Shown: in pieces, positions 51,138 to 63,204 of the stretch
Position numbering within the stretch: position 1 is the first letter of the stretch
Layout of the letters: each line of letters opens with the position of its first letter
NCBI GenBank assembly: GCA_018417955.1
Contig: JACTVC010000008.1
Span: 1,488,001-1,552,000 of the forward strand
Source: Laccaria trichodermophora
Taxonomy: Eukaryota; Basidiomycota; Agaricomycetes; Agaricales; Hydnangiaceae
DNA length: 64,000 bases
Direction: 5' to 3'
Made by a program: the position numbers and the translations under genes
The notes under the pieces: generated by a model
Told to the model about the DNA's origin: nothing
The model's input: only the letters and a program-made list of their open reading frames with translations
The model's database searches: none

Positions 51138-54100
51138 TTAGTTCTTCTTGCCAGCGCCAACATGTTTTTGAGACCTGGAAGAGCCTGGTTGCGCCGATTG
51201 ACTCACAGATTGCTGCGATGTCGGATCGGATCGAGAGGATGAAGATGTCGACTGATTTCGGAGTGGATTATAGAACGAAACTGGCTGAACCGGCTGAGTT
51301 GCCTGACGGTACTTCTTGTAGAACATATTGTCAGAAAGGCCGACAAAGGAGACACGACGTTGGCGCTTTGCTTCAGGCTCCTCTTGCACTTGCTTGTGTT
51401 TCGGAATAGGGCGGTACTCCCTCACAGACCTTGCATCTTCGCATTCATCGGAAAGGGACATTGCATCGTCACGCAAACGCTTCTTGGATGGCCCTGCCGA
51501 AGGAGGAGGGGACGAGATCGAGGCCGGAGAGCTTGGTGTACCATTGTGTTGCTGTTTGTTGACTGTAGTTGAGATAAGGCAGTTGCCACGGACCCACTTA
51601 TTTGAGTCTTTGACAAAGACCATCGGGAGACCCTGCTGGTTGAGAATGACCAGGATTTCACCGAAGCGTGCGTCAGCTTCAGCAATCTGTTTTTGATCTA
51701 AGGAATACATGTCATCCAAATTAATGTTGAGGAAGCACAATGTGAACTGACCTGCATTCCAGCTCTTGATTTGGAGAATGCCCTTGATCACGAGAAGGGA
51801 GAAATGCATCCATTGCCTGTTCTGGATTTTTGTAGAGACAAACGACCTGCAGAAACCAATGTCGAGCATCGTGGAATCCCATCCAGTGATAACGAGTTGG
51901 AACTGGTAGGCGAGGTTGGGCCATGTTGTCCAAGGAACCGACTTCCGCAGCTCTTTTTGAGGCAAGTAACTATCTAGAAAGTTCGTGAGACAGTAAGTGC
52001 TGCAAGTTACGTTGAATAAAAACGACCTACTTAGAAGATTTAGAAACAAATCGGAGAATTGCCTCTGGCGATCTTTTGCATTGGGTAGGATCTTTTCGTC
52101 CGCAGCAACTGTGATGATTGATGCCTTTGCCGCCTGAGCAGTCGACGGGCCAGCAGTCGATAGGCGAGCACTCGGTGGGCTGGCAGTCGATGGGCCGGCA
52201 GTCGATCTTTCGGTGACCACTGAAGGTGTCGCCGATGACGCCATGCCATGCTGTATGACTTGGTCCCTGATTATGCGGTCCGCGTGCATCGCCCTACGAG
52301 AATATGCATAAGAAGAAGAGCTACATTAATTTTAAGTGTTACAGACCAGACTTTGCTAACGAAAACATCTGTCAGCATGGCTATCGGCCATTGTTCACGC
52401 TTGCAGAGATCTTGAAGTTCCGACGAGCTCATGAAGAAACCAGACTTATTACGCGCCGTTGCGTTCTGCCTGCTGTAAACCATTATACCTGCGAAGTCAA
52501 AAGAGCGATCACGTCGTTTGATGTTAGTTATCTAGTAATCATTGTTGTTAGTCCCCGTTTGTGACGTTGAAGACAGCTTACAAGGTCGGTGATTGCCTTG
52601 AGGTTATCCGCAAAGCGGAGGCTCGCATCGCGGACATTGGTGCCCTCATCAGTAACCTGCTCCTGGAGGAACTTTACGGCGTCCTTGATGCGTTCATCTT
52701 TCTCCTCTTTTGTCGTTGCTCCATCCATGAGCTTTCTGTATTCTTCGTTGTTAGTTTTGTTCCAAAGTAGCAGACCCTCTGGAAAATTATTAGAAATGAA
52801 TGAACAAGCAATCAGGAAACAAACGCTACCTTTATTGCCATCCTCTGGTTTTGATTGGCTGGCAAAAGACTTGTATAGATTGTATCGGTTTGGGGCCCTC
52901 TTCTCCTTCTGGAAAAGACCCGCCCTCTCCATGGCGAACTGAGCTGTGCGACCATAGAGATTGCCTATCCTTCCAGCGAGTTGCCACACAATGTTTCCGA
53001 GCATTGGGTACATCGCCGACTCCAAGAGGGACAGCTTTTTCGAGGAAATTTCGTCGGCTTCGGTGAGCAGCGCATCGGGCATCAATGTCAACCCATAGCT
53101 TCTCAAGATGCATGCTGCATCTTTTTGGGCAGGCGTGAACGAAGCTCTCAAAGCCTCCCAACAAGCGTCAGATGAGGTCGGAGGCCCCCCACGCAAACCC
53201 ATCTCCAAATCTGAGTCAGACCTCTTGATAGTTACGACAGGGACGGCAGCTGATGAGCGCGTCTCTTCTTGCAGTTCACGCTGCATCTCGCGTTCTTCCT
53301 CTTCCTCTTCCTCATCCGTATCCGAAACTGGTTTTCCGCTGGACTTAGCCAGAGCCCTCTTCTCCTGTCGTGTCTCTTCCCAATCTGAACCGCTGAGATC
53401 ACTCTCAATCATGGGATCTGGTGCGTCCCATTCATCATAATTAACCCGAGCACGTCGAGCGGCCTGTGCAACCTCTGCACGACGAATTTCCTCTGTGTGC
53501 ACAATCTCCCAGTTCACTGCATCGACATAATCTTGTGGGTCGTGAGGGACCGTATGGTCATCAGGAATGCCGACGTATTTGTTCTTGGTCTCATCCCAGA
53601 TTTCCGTGAGTCTGTCAGCTGCGTTTTGCCGACCTTCTCGAGGTAAGTGTGCGTGATAGCGCACATGACCTTCCTCCCATGGCTTTTTGAACTTGTAAAC
53701 GGCACCCTCCTCGTTCAACCCCACTTGTAATCCCTTCTCTTCATCGCGAGACAGATAGTTGACGCAGACGAGTTTAAGTTCCGGATCGTCCGGCCCACGA
53801 GAGTTGTTTAATTCTTGAAAGGCCCTCTTTGCCTCTGGGTGAACATAGGAGCTGCAGTTACGACCAAGCTTTCGGACATCGTTGACTGCTTCGATGTAGT
53901 CCTCGATAACGTGGGGGGCTGTAAACCCAGGTGGAATTGGAACCCAAGTGGAGGAATCGTTATCGAACATCAAAGTCCGATCGTCTGCTGGACTGCGGGG
54001 TCCCTCCTCGGGCAGAAACCCGTGATACTGGCGATAGCCGCCTTCTGGATACGAGAAGCGATAACCTTGGTCGCCTTGAAGACTGTAATTGATAGCCTCC

Positions 54101-54453
54101 AAGTCGTCGTCGGTGAAGTCACCGATAGACATTAAGTCGACGCGTTCGGGCAATTTGTCTTCGTTCGAGGAGGCATTGGTAGCTGGGGCATTCACAGGCG
54201 TGGGGGCGGGGGAACCTGCAGAGTGCGCCGGATGAACACTGGTTAAAAGGCGTAAGCTTGTGACTCTGGTGCCACCGCAGGTCAGCCGACTAAAGTCTGG
54301 CTGTACTGCCTTGCCGACATAAAGTCTGACAAGGCGGAATCGACTAAAGTCTGATTCCACGACGATAAAATGTAAGAAGATGTGCACTTACATTGCATTG
54401 TTTGCATTGGTTGCTGCCGCCTTCAGCCTCGCTTCTGCTTGAGCGAGGTTCAT
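51138..54453 (-). CDS. Uncharacterised KDZ cargo protein 1, with an internal 50-residue repeat
   Basis: Family not recognised. The most likely start is 54,453 (MNLAQAEARLKAAATNANNA), though the frame is open further 5' to about 54,590. A ~140-nt intron (donor gtaagt near 54,411) joins to HPAHSAGSPAPTPVNAP. The long exon (about 54,240-52,580) has two related ~50-residue modules: aa-blocks at 53,881-54,033 (YHGFLPEEG...DYIEAVN) and 53,512-53,661 (YHAHLPREG...DYVDAVN). After them come an acidic tract and a helical region (SLLESAMYPMLGNIVWQLAG; NRYNLYKSFA). Further exons reach SVPWTTWPNLAYQF, FGEILVILNQQGLPMVFVKD and a Ser/Gln-rich tail with KKRLRD and AKRQRR basic clusters. The final stop is next to 51,138. 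Several splice phases, especially near 52,520 and 51,830, I could not close. Confidence 0.6.
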
Positions 54454-55062
54454 TTTTTGCGCGTCGTTGCGAGTGGGGATGAGGACGCAGTCGAGAGCTT
54501 CGCATGTAGTCCCGTTCTGAACTGTCGAGGATTCAGAATCCTGCTTGTCCGTGTTTGCCTGGTCATCGAGCGTCAGGGAGGGGGAGACAGGTTAATATGT
54601 GGACACGCACTGGGGAAATGGTGTCTTCCTTGTTGTTTTTGGTTTTTCTAGCCTTAGTACCTCCCTAGTGAAATGCCACGTCAATGGATATATGGGAGAG
54701 GGGAAAACAGTGTTCAACTTACTGCATTTTGCTTTGACAGGGGGGCGGCCCTAGGTCTAGTTTGGTTTTTGGATCTTGTTTGAGTACGATGAGACATTTA
54801 AAGTAGTGGGCGTGAGTTGGACGATTGGTTGAGAGATTATAGTAGGTTGAGCGGGGAAAGTTGCTTGTAAGAGTTTGAGACCATTAAATAAGTAGTGCGG
54901 GAGGTCACGTGGTCGCGACATCAGTCCATATATATCGCACAGGTAATCTACAGGGCAGCATAGCTGCAGGCTTGCCTGTAGACCATCTAGACCATCGAAG
55001 CTGCACTTATAAGTATGCCTTATTTACTGAATTTGAGTTTGATCAGCAAATTATACAAGTAG
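54454..55062. other. Upstream region of cargo gene 1
   Basis: Probable 5' exon or leader of cargo gene 1 to about 54,590, then its promoter region. Nothing else recognised. Confidence 0.4.
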
Positions 55063-55575
55063 TTAGGTAAAGGCAGGGACGTACCGCCACAAAAATGACT
55101 GGCCAATGTCTGCGCATCCAAAATTTGCTTCAATGACCCTCCAGAATAGTCGACCCTTAATTACTAAGGGGGCATGGCGAAGGAAGGGGTGACTGAGCGG
55201 AACTCGACCAAGATCGCTGGCGATTTGCAGACTCCAACTGTCGCTAATCTCGTGGGCGTTGACACGAGCATCACTCAGAGCTTTCTTGCAAGACTCAATG
55301 GTGCATTGAACAAGAGGTCCAATGAGAGCTTCGAATTGAGAATGATTCAGCTTCTTATTGACGTGCATTGGACCCGAGGTGTCAGCTGTGATGAAAGGAA
55401 GATTGATTTCGGTTTGCGTGGTCGACGACAATTCAATCTTGGCCTTCTCGGCGGCTTCACGAACATGTTGGATTGCCATTCGGTCATTCTTGAGATCAAT
55501 GCCCGATTCCGATTTGAACTCGTTGAGAAATGGGATGCCAATTCCACTTGAGGGAGGTTGCACATGTGTAAACAT
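55063..55575 (-). pseudogene. Captured fragment of mitochondrial Hsp70 (SSC1/DnaK type)
   Basis: Minus-strand frame of 170 codons. Residues about 16-112 (55,240-55,530) match the mtHsp70 nucleotide-binding domain: [55 protein letters not shown] and [16 protein letters not shown] are plain Hsp70 text with scattered substitutions. Sequence before and after has no Hsp70 similarity, so only the middle of the gene, apparently one exon's worth, is here. It lacks the phosphate loops, the substrate-binding domain and a start context, so it cannot make a working chaperone. The unrelated tail (ending [10 protein letters not shown]) might be a chimeric product or chance. Confidence 0.85.
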
Positions 55576-56707
55576 GTGTCTACGAAAATGAATTTATGCA
55601 CAGTGAGTAAAAAGCACCAGAACTAATGCACAAGAGGGGGTACGTACCAACAGAGCGCGCTAGGCTGGGCGCCCTTGAAGCAGAAAAACACGCTAGAAGC
55701 CAAAAAAAGCACGCTTGAAACAAAAAAAGCACTTTATTAAAACACAAAAAGGGCGTGAACGATGATATAACACATACGTGATGAAGACGCAATTCCAGGC
55801 GCCCTGGGGTCGAAATGGGTGCGCTTCGTTCAATGTAGAATGGACTTGCGCCGCCGGTGAACCGACTACAGTCTGGTAAGATCTGAAGAAAAAGACCGGC
55901 TAAAGTCAGATCAAATAAACTAGCTAGCGACCTATAGTCTGCAGGTAGTAGTAAACGTCGCAGTCGTAGTGTTCGCGTCGACAAGGCATCCAGTACTCCA
56001 GTAGATCAGGAGTGATTGAGGTCTGATCTAATCAGCCGACTATAGTCTGGCTGTATGGCGCAGAGAACGACCGACTCAAAGTCTGGTCTGCAAAAACCAG
56101 CGACATAAAGTCTGCTGGCAACCTGTGGTGGGCACGAGTAAGTCACAAGCGCCTGTAAACGTGCTTGAACCTTAATTGAGAACAAGGGACTCTGTCGCTC
56201 CGAACGTCTGTCCGATGTTGTTGACTGTGGTGGGTGCTGCCAAACACCGTTCGCATTCAAGTTGGGCGTATACTATCTACTGTCCACGTTGTTCCCCTTC
56301 TCTCTCCACTTCTCCAAAGCTAGGAGTCCGGTCCAAAGGTAAGCGCCCCCTCCCACCTTTGTCCACCAACCTACAAGGCCCGGGATCAGACTTTTAGTCG
56401 GTCGAAACGCCATCTACCTGACTTTGAGTCGGTGGATTGGAACGAGCAGACTGTTAGTCGTTCGTTCATGCGGGACGGTCTTGCATTGGTTGCTACCAAC
56501 ATTCCCGCAAGTTGCTCTATCGTTGTGTTCTCCATCTTCTGTCCTGTCAATCAATCTCTTACCAAGACCTCGTAAGTTATATTCTTCTCTTACACCATTG
56601 GCTAAACTATAACTCCATTTTAGAAATCATTCTAGATCAGAAACCCTTGCTAGCAGCTAGAAGATATTTTCCACGTCTTCATACGCCTGTTCATCCCAAA
56701 AAACACG
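55576..56707. other. Region between Hsp70 fragment and cargo gene 2
   Basis: Contains nine of the motif copies, short direct repeats (GTGCTTTTTTTG-type units near 55,680-55,735 on the minus strand) and presumably the promoter of cargo gene 2. No supported gene. Confidence 0.45.
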
Positions 56708-59305
56708 ATGGCTTCCTCAAGAACGGATCCTTTACTTCATACCTGTAAGTTCCAAGCTAGTGTGGTGTGCACGGCGATTGATTGACGCGGATATGATAGA
56801 TGGCTCTCCTGACGTCTTTGGTCGCTATCACTATAACGACGGCAATACGAAATTTGACACTTACGAGCGGTCGGAGGATGGTAAGCGCTGATGCACAAAG
56901 TACCATTGGATTGTTTTCTGAACGAAGCATTTTAGATGAAATAACAGCATACGATGCTTTGGCCATTGCAGAACTGTACGAAGAGTATATCCCACTCGAT
57001 AACGCGCCTGTCCCCCCATCGCCCACCATCTCTCCTGGCCAGGCCATCCCCAGGCGGATGATTGTCACTTCGCCTAATGTTGACTGGATGCCATATATCT
57101 CCCTTCACGCAAGGGATGTTCGTGCCCGCGAAGATGGTCGCTTTGCTTGGGCTGACTTCACCCTTTGCCCTCAGTGGTTTATAGAAAGCCAGTGGCATCT
57201 TCCCTTCGTCCGTACACGCCCACCAGCGGCGACAATCAAAAGCCACGAGCTGAGTTTCTGTTGGTGGGAAATGAGCGACCACCATTTCATTGAGGCTCGT
57301 GGCTCGGCTTTCCACGATTTGGGAACGCTTGAACCTGATATTGCAGACGCATTTCGAGCAGAGGCGAAGAAACTTCACTTAGCGTGCCGGTCTGTTCAGC
57401 AGCATAAGGATCCTGGCCGCCTCTTCTATCTCGCCAACAAGACCACCGATGCCGCCCTCCAACTGAAATTCTGCAATTTCACGAGGAGGGACCTTGTCTA
57501 CCGGATCGCCTGTTTCCAGCGGCTCTATCTGGAGACTCTCGCCATGTACGAGTGGCACAAAAAGTGGACCTTTCGCCTCAATGACACGACGGGCAAAATA
57601 TATGAAGTAGATGAGTCAATTATGGGAGCGATCACCGACAGTCCCGATTGCATAGCAGTGCTCTACCGCGTCGGGGCACCTGCTTGGTATGTCCGGCCTC
57701 CAGGCAATATTCCTTGTGACATGACAATTCGTGCCATCGTGGCACCTGGATGGGATAAGAAGCCGAATTACCGTGGGCGATCGGCGAGCGAGTATGATCC
57801 ACAGGAGTTCACTTCTCGGGATTACCCCAACGCCCCTTTTCAGACTGTCATCACTGCATCCCCCCGAAGCGGCGCATATGTTGCAGCATGTCAGCAGTGG
57901 CGCGAGGGTCATTTTGGTCCAATTGTCTCCCAAACCGTGGTGAAGGAGCCTGTGGCCACGGCGGAGTTGATGCAAAGACCTGTTGGTTTCAAAGACTCTC
58001 TTGCAACACCTTCTCGGACGGAGTCGTCGCAAATGCCACGTTCTGGTAGGTTTGTGCTACTTTTCGCAACTACGCATCTAACTTTCTTGTAGAATCTTCC
58101 ACGCAATCTCTCACAACGCCCGCTAGGTCCGAGTTCTCGCGAATGCCACGTTCTGGTAGGCTTTGATTTACACTACTTTTCGCAACTACGTATCTAAACC
58201 TCTTGTAGGATCTTCTACGGTAAAGCACGAAAAGACTGCGCTTCGTAAGTCCTCTCTTTCGTGAATAATATCAAGTAAACTAAGGGAATGACTCTTAGCT
58301 TCCGTGAACACTGCGAAATTCCGCGAGCCAGAATTGGACTTCGTACCACAGCAATCGCCTGCTTGGAAGCATGCATTGGCTTCGGTGGATACAGACCCTC
58401 GTCGCATCATCTCTGAGCCCTCTACACAAAAGTTTCGGGGATATCAATTCCCCGATCCTTTCCTGTTTATCACCGGTGTGAACCACAGAGCGATGATCTT
58501 GGCGTGGTTGATGATGCGAGGACAGTGGCTCCAATCACTGGTGGATGTTGACTCTGTTCCCCACCTTCCGATGCCCCAGCATTGGCGCAATTTCCTGCAC
58601 GACTTTGCAAGAGATATGCGTTTGCTGCCTTCAAACCCATCTGCAAGCCAAAGAACGACGGTCAGCGGTGGAGTTACGAAGAACAAGGGGGCCAAGCCAA
58701 TTGCCGCTATGACACAACAACAGCGGCGTTCGCATAAGGCCAAGGAGGCACAGGGTTCGATCTTCTCGGGAGTGGTGAAGCTTGCTGGTCGACCAAACAT
58801 CATTTTTTGGGGTGATGTGGCTGTCATGCAAGGGGACTCTGACCTTCTCTCTGCACCCATAATGGCGCAGGTCATCTGGAACGCCTTTGAGCAAAATTTT
58901 CGGTATGAAATTCGCCACCTTGACCGCCTGCTCTTGCCTGCGGCCTGGGCCTCCGATTCGGCTGCAGGTCTTCGTGAAGATCTGATTCGCCGTGTTTTTC
59001 CTGATGACAGTGATGGCTTACTTGTTGCGGAACGATGGCTAAATCAAGGGCTGGCAGCTGGGAACTGGAGGGATCGTTTGAATTGTGTGGAGGCCTTGCG
59101 GCGGTTGATGGTGGGATGGCCAGGCGAAGCTGCATGGCGATTGAAGGCACAGTATATTTCTTCGGACACCACACAGACTCGATTTGAAGAGACAGAGCAA
59201 ATGGTGGTGTGCCTTTACTGCCAAACCTTCTTTGATACGTTTGGACGGGCCCCGTGCACACCACATCAAGCACCTTTCCTTAACAATGCATCATCTTCAG
59301 CTTAG
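56708..59305 (+). CDS. Uncharacterised KDZ cargo protein 2
   Basis: Family not recognised beyond 'Agaricomycete hypothetical'. Start ATG 56,708 (MASSRTDPLLHTYGSPDVFG after the first intron, about 56,754-56,798). The second intron (56,880-56,935) joins to DEITAYDALAIAELYEEYIP. A long exon follows to about 58,045 with DWMPYISLHARDVRAREDGR, WADFTLCPQWFIESQWHLPF and DLVYRIACFQRLYLETLAMY. Three short introns (about 58,046-58,091, 58,157-58,208, 58,246-58,300) join to FREPELDFVPQQSPAWKHAL. The final exon has FPDPFLFITGVNHRAMILAW, IIFWGDVAVMQGDSDLL and QNFRYEIRHLDRLLLPAAW. Near the C-terminus, CLYC...CTPH gives a possible zinc site. Stop at 59,303-59,305, roughly 800 residues, no inactivating stop seen. 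Points away from cargo gene 1. Confidence 0.7.
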
Positions 59306-59522
59306 TGGTGGACATGGACTTTTTATCATGACAGAATATACGTAGGACTTGGTAGTTTTTGTATGGACCGTAGCGGTGTTTTTTTGTTGATGAATCTTGA
59401 CATGTACGGACGTTTGGCATGGGAATGGCAGTTATCGGCCGATCACGCTGGTCAGATAATAAAGGTAATGAAGTGATGTTTCATTCCTTCCCTCGCACCC
59501 ACCCCTCTGAGTCTCCTTTAAC

Positions 59523-62500
59523 ATGTTCAAGCGTAAACTGGTCAAGGCCTGTCCACAGCTTCCTCAGCAACTTGTTCCATCTGGATCTTTCCAAACACGT
59601 AGAGCTTATGGCACGGGTGATCCTACATCTGAGCCTCGTGCTAACATATATATCCCTGAAGGCCATCTTGTGCAGCATACAGATTCCTTTCAGGAGATGG
59701 ACCAAGACACTTTCCAAGCTTTAGCAACAACTGTTAATGTGGATGGAAATTACCAAGGTAAAAAACAACGTCAATTTCAGCGATGGGAGCAGGAAATCCT
59801 TCCTGCTCTTATGGAACCGTATATGAAACTCTTGAGAGACACAGACTCATTGCGAAATATGCCTGACACCAAATTGGCTCTTGGGTGTACTGGTTGTCAT
59901 TCTGGAAGACCTTTGAAAGTTTCATGTGTTTTTTTTGAAAGTATGTTGATTTCTTTTACTGTTTGGTTTCAATCTTTTGAAATTTTTCTTGCAGAAATTG
60001 AGACTCTTATGCTCTGTACTTGCACATCACCAGCTCTTCAACTGCTTCAACAGGGTTTATTTCCTTGTGCACCTCTTTTGCCATCTCTAGCAGTTGACTT
60101 GAATATGCTGGAGTTTGTCAATGAGCTATTTGTCAATACAGCCCCAAATACAACGGCTTGGTGTGAGACCTTGGAGTCTTTTCTTAGCAACAGGAGATAC
60201 AAGCTTTCAACTCAGGTCAGTTATTTGCATTTTTCTGTATCTTTCAAATATCTTCATCCACTTCTAGAATAACTTACGGCGACGATTTGGAAATGCCATG
60301 CAGTGGTATGCCACCCTGATTGACAAGAAAAATCACCATCTGGTCAAGTACTTGGACCAATTTAGGCTATCAGTTTCTGATACTGCAGGTATGATCATTT
60401 TTTGATTTTTATGGGGTCTATACTTATGTTTACTCCAGCTGAGGCTCAAGGTTCAGAGTCACCTGAGGGTACTTATTTGTGACCATATCCATGACAATAA
60501 CCTGACATTGGTCGCAATAGATGTGCAAATGAACAGCCCTGTTAGTGAGAATGAACCTCAGGATGCCCCATCGGTTCCAAATACAGATGCCAAAGATCGA
60601 CCAAGTGAATATTTGCGCTCCCGTTGCCCACTCTGTTTTGGTGGAAAGGATTGGTGTAAATCAGATGAACTGTGTGTGTCTCTTTCATATTCTTTATTTT
60701 TATTCAGTGATGTCTATCTAGTGTGGACTTTATTGTTTGCTTGGATGCATGCTTCAAACAAAAATCAAGAAAAGCTCAAGGCAAGGAACCACCTGCACCT
60801 CGTCAGCATCCTGATACTATCTTTATCTCTCCATCTGATGTCAAAGCAATGGATGATATGGTAGAGAACATTCGTCCACAAGCTAAACCAAAAGGTAAAG
60901 ATAAGTCTAAGCAAGGATCTTCATCAGAGGATGCAGATCATTGTGAACCTGGGATCAAAGTGCCTAACTCTGTGTTGAACTTGTGTGAAGACTCATTCAC
61001 TGCTGCAGATGAGAAAAGAGTTAAAGCTAGTACTCAGTTCTTCTCTGACACTGGTCTAATGGCTATGGTTTGTCGACATGACCGGGTTTTATGGCTTGTA
61101 AACATGACTTCTGCTGGTGAAAAGCAGCATTATGCTTTAGTTCTTTTGGAGCGTCTCTTCAATCATTTACCCTCTACTGCTCGAGTGGGTGTACTGTATG
61201 ATATTGGCTGTCAACTTCATCGAAGTTGTGTCAAATGGGGCTTTTTGAAAGAATTCTTTGATCGTTTAATCTGGGCAATTTCTGTTTTCCATGCATATGG
61301 TCACCAATGGGCTTGCCAACTCATTTACCATCCAAGAAAATGTATTGGCTTTGGCTTGACTGATGGTGAGGGCTGTGAAAGATTTTGGAGCTCAATCAAG
61401 CTCTTAATTCCATCTTTGCGTGTCAGTGGCTACTATACCCGAATCTATACAATTGATACTCAGGTTAAGCATCTGGATCACAAATCACTCATAGGTCTTG
61501 GTGACTGGCTTAGAAAAAAGTGGAATGCAGCTGTTATGCGTAAAAGTGAGGCTGAAACTGCTCTGGAAAAACTGGAGCAGAAAGATATCACTGGAGCTGT
61601 TTTGAGGGAACAGTGGGCTGCTCAACTTGTGCAACAGACAAAGCCAAGTCCTAGGCAATCAAAAAACTTGGCTGATAAAATAATCCAAGAGATACTGGAG
61701 CTAAAGGAAACTATGAATGAAATAAAAGCAGAGCTCTATAAATTTGAGATGATGATTGAAACTAGCAAATATGATGATGGCTGGGAGATTTCAGATGTTA
61801 GATTGCATCTTGCTGACCTCAAGGACAACTATCAAAGAGTGGAAAAATCAATGAAAACTAAACGTACTACTTTGGGAGCTGATGGTCGGTTGAATCTGGA
61901 GTGCCTGCTTGGGAATAAGTTTCTTCGCTTGCGTGTCAATGCTCTAGCATTAAAACAGAGATTGAGAAATCGGCTACAGCAGCGTAAATTTGAACTTGAT
62001 AGCTTGGAGAGAGCATATCGAAAAACAACAACTAATAGTGAGTGTCATTGTTGCACTAATTAACAAACCCCAACTTACATGCCTCTATAGCTAAAAAATT
62101 GCATGAACATTCAGAGTCTCAGATCAAGCGAAAAGAGCCAGGGATTCAAAAATTGGCTAAAAAATATAATGACCTCTGTGCTGAATTAGAAAAGATGATT
62201 AGAAAGAAAGAAAGTCCTCGTGGTGCATGTGCACCACACAGAATAGCGACTGAAGGTCTTTTCAAACTGGATGTTGATGATGATATTTGGCAGGATGTGG
62301 GGCTGGATGACACAGATCTGTCATTTGGAAGTGAAGTGCCCAGATGGCCGGGGGACGAAGATGTACGCAAAGGTATAAAAGCAATGTTGGAACTAGATCG
62401 ATGCAAGGAAGAATTGCAACGTCTTTCCTATGAATGTAGTGCAATGCAGGAATGGTTTATGGAGGAATGGCAATGTGTTACGAATGCTATGGCTTGTGAG

Positions 62501-62824
62501 CAAAACAAAGATGTTCTTTACCAACTGGATTTGCATGCATACAATTTGGCACATCTTTGCATTATCTGGCAAGATAAAGTTCGACTAGTTGTTCCATATA
62601 AGACAATGAGTCCATGTTGGGGTCCTACTTTGGAAGAACTGGCACTTGTTAGAAAATTGGAGGTTTCAGAAATGATGGTAGAGAACGATATGGAAAGAGA
62701 TGAAGAGAATGATAGTGATGAAGAGGAGGATGAAGAGGAGGATGGTGAGGAGACAGAGTTACTTGAAGCAGTTGAAATGCTAGCACTTTCAGATGAATTT
62801 CATAACAGCTATGGAAATGTATGA
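59523..62824 (+). CDS. KDZ transposase (Kyakuja-Dileera-Zisupton family), intact
   Basis: DDE/RNase H-fold DNA transposase. Seven exons fit GT-AG rules: 59,523-59,940, 59,995-60,215, 60,268-60,388, 60,439-60,468, 60,521-60,671, 60,722-62,037 and 62,091-62,824. They total 2,991 nt, an exact frame of 996 codons plus stop. The N-terminal cysteine cluster (LGCTGCHSGRPLKVSC, LCTC) followed by LLQQGLFPCAPLLPSLAVDL is the CxC zinc region of the family. CPLCFGG leads into the core: FIVCLDACFKQKSR (first Asp, ~aa 322), then GLMAMVCRHD, LYDIGCQLHRSC (second Asp, ~aa 474), FHAYGHQWACQ, GFGLTDGEGCERFWSS (Glu, ~aa 530/533) and a coiled-coil, ending in an acidic tail. Assignment of the catalytic triad is from family knowledge. 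Lies ~0.4 kb inside the right arm. Confidence 0.93.
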
Positions 62825-63204
62825 CTGTGGATTATAGGGGCTCAATATATATACAGTGTTCTGTACATATATTTCAGGTACAAATGTATAACCATGCTCA
62901 ACATATATTCCAAGAATATATACAATAAATGTACTTTGTATATACATTCTGTATATATGTAAAGAATTGTAAATACAAGGAGAAATATTTTATAATATGC
63001 AGGAAAGATATACACAACAAAGATATGTAATATAATGTGTGTACATGCACAAAGAAAAGATGAACTCTAGATGGTTGTACTGATATAAGTAGTAGTATGA
63101 TGGGTATGCATGCACTGAGGAAAATATTATATCAAACTTTAGATGGTTGTACTAATGTGGATCACCCAGCTTCCCTCACCAAGTACTCCAACAACCAACT
63201 TACC
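62825..63204. other. AT-rich 3' flank of the transposase
   Basis: TATATA/ACATATATT motifs as at 49,546-50,510, then diverged units of the arm repeats. No gene. Confidence 0.55.

Larger units (their letters stand above)
54286..56460. promoter_or_regulatory. Array of >=12 near-palindromic CCGACTWWAGTCTG motifs
   Basis: Forward-type copies at about 54,286, 54,314, 54,340, 55,862, 55,896, 55,928, 56,036, 56,071 and 56,101. Opposite-strand copies at about 56,387, 56,418 and 56,447. The core GACTWWAGTC reads nearly the same on both strands. They lie in the first intron/upstream region of cargo gene 1 and upstream of cargo gene 2. They look like binding sites or mini-element ends. Function is inference. 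Confidence 0.7.

Noticed and set aside
55063..55575. Working small Hsp70-like protein
   Set aside because: Only a middle piece of the ATPase domain remains and the nucleotide-binding loops are absent.
50600..59400. TET/JBP-type dioxygenase gene, since these travel with KDZ elements in mushrooms
   Set aside because: No HxD...H iron-binding pattern in either cargo protein as far as I could read.
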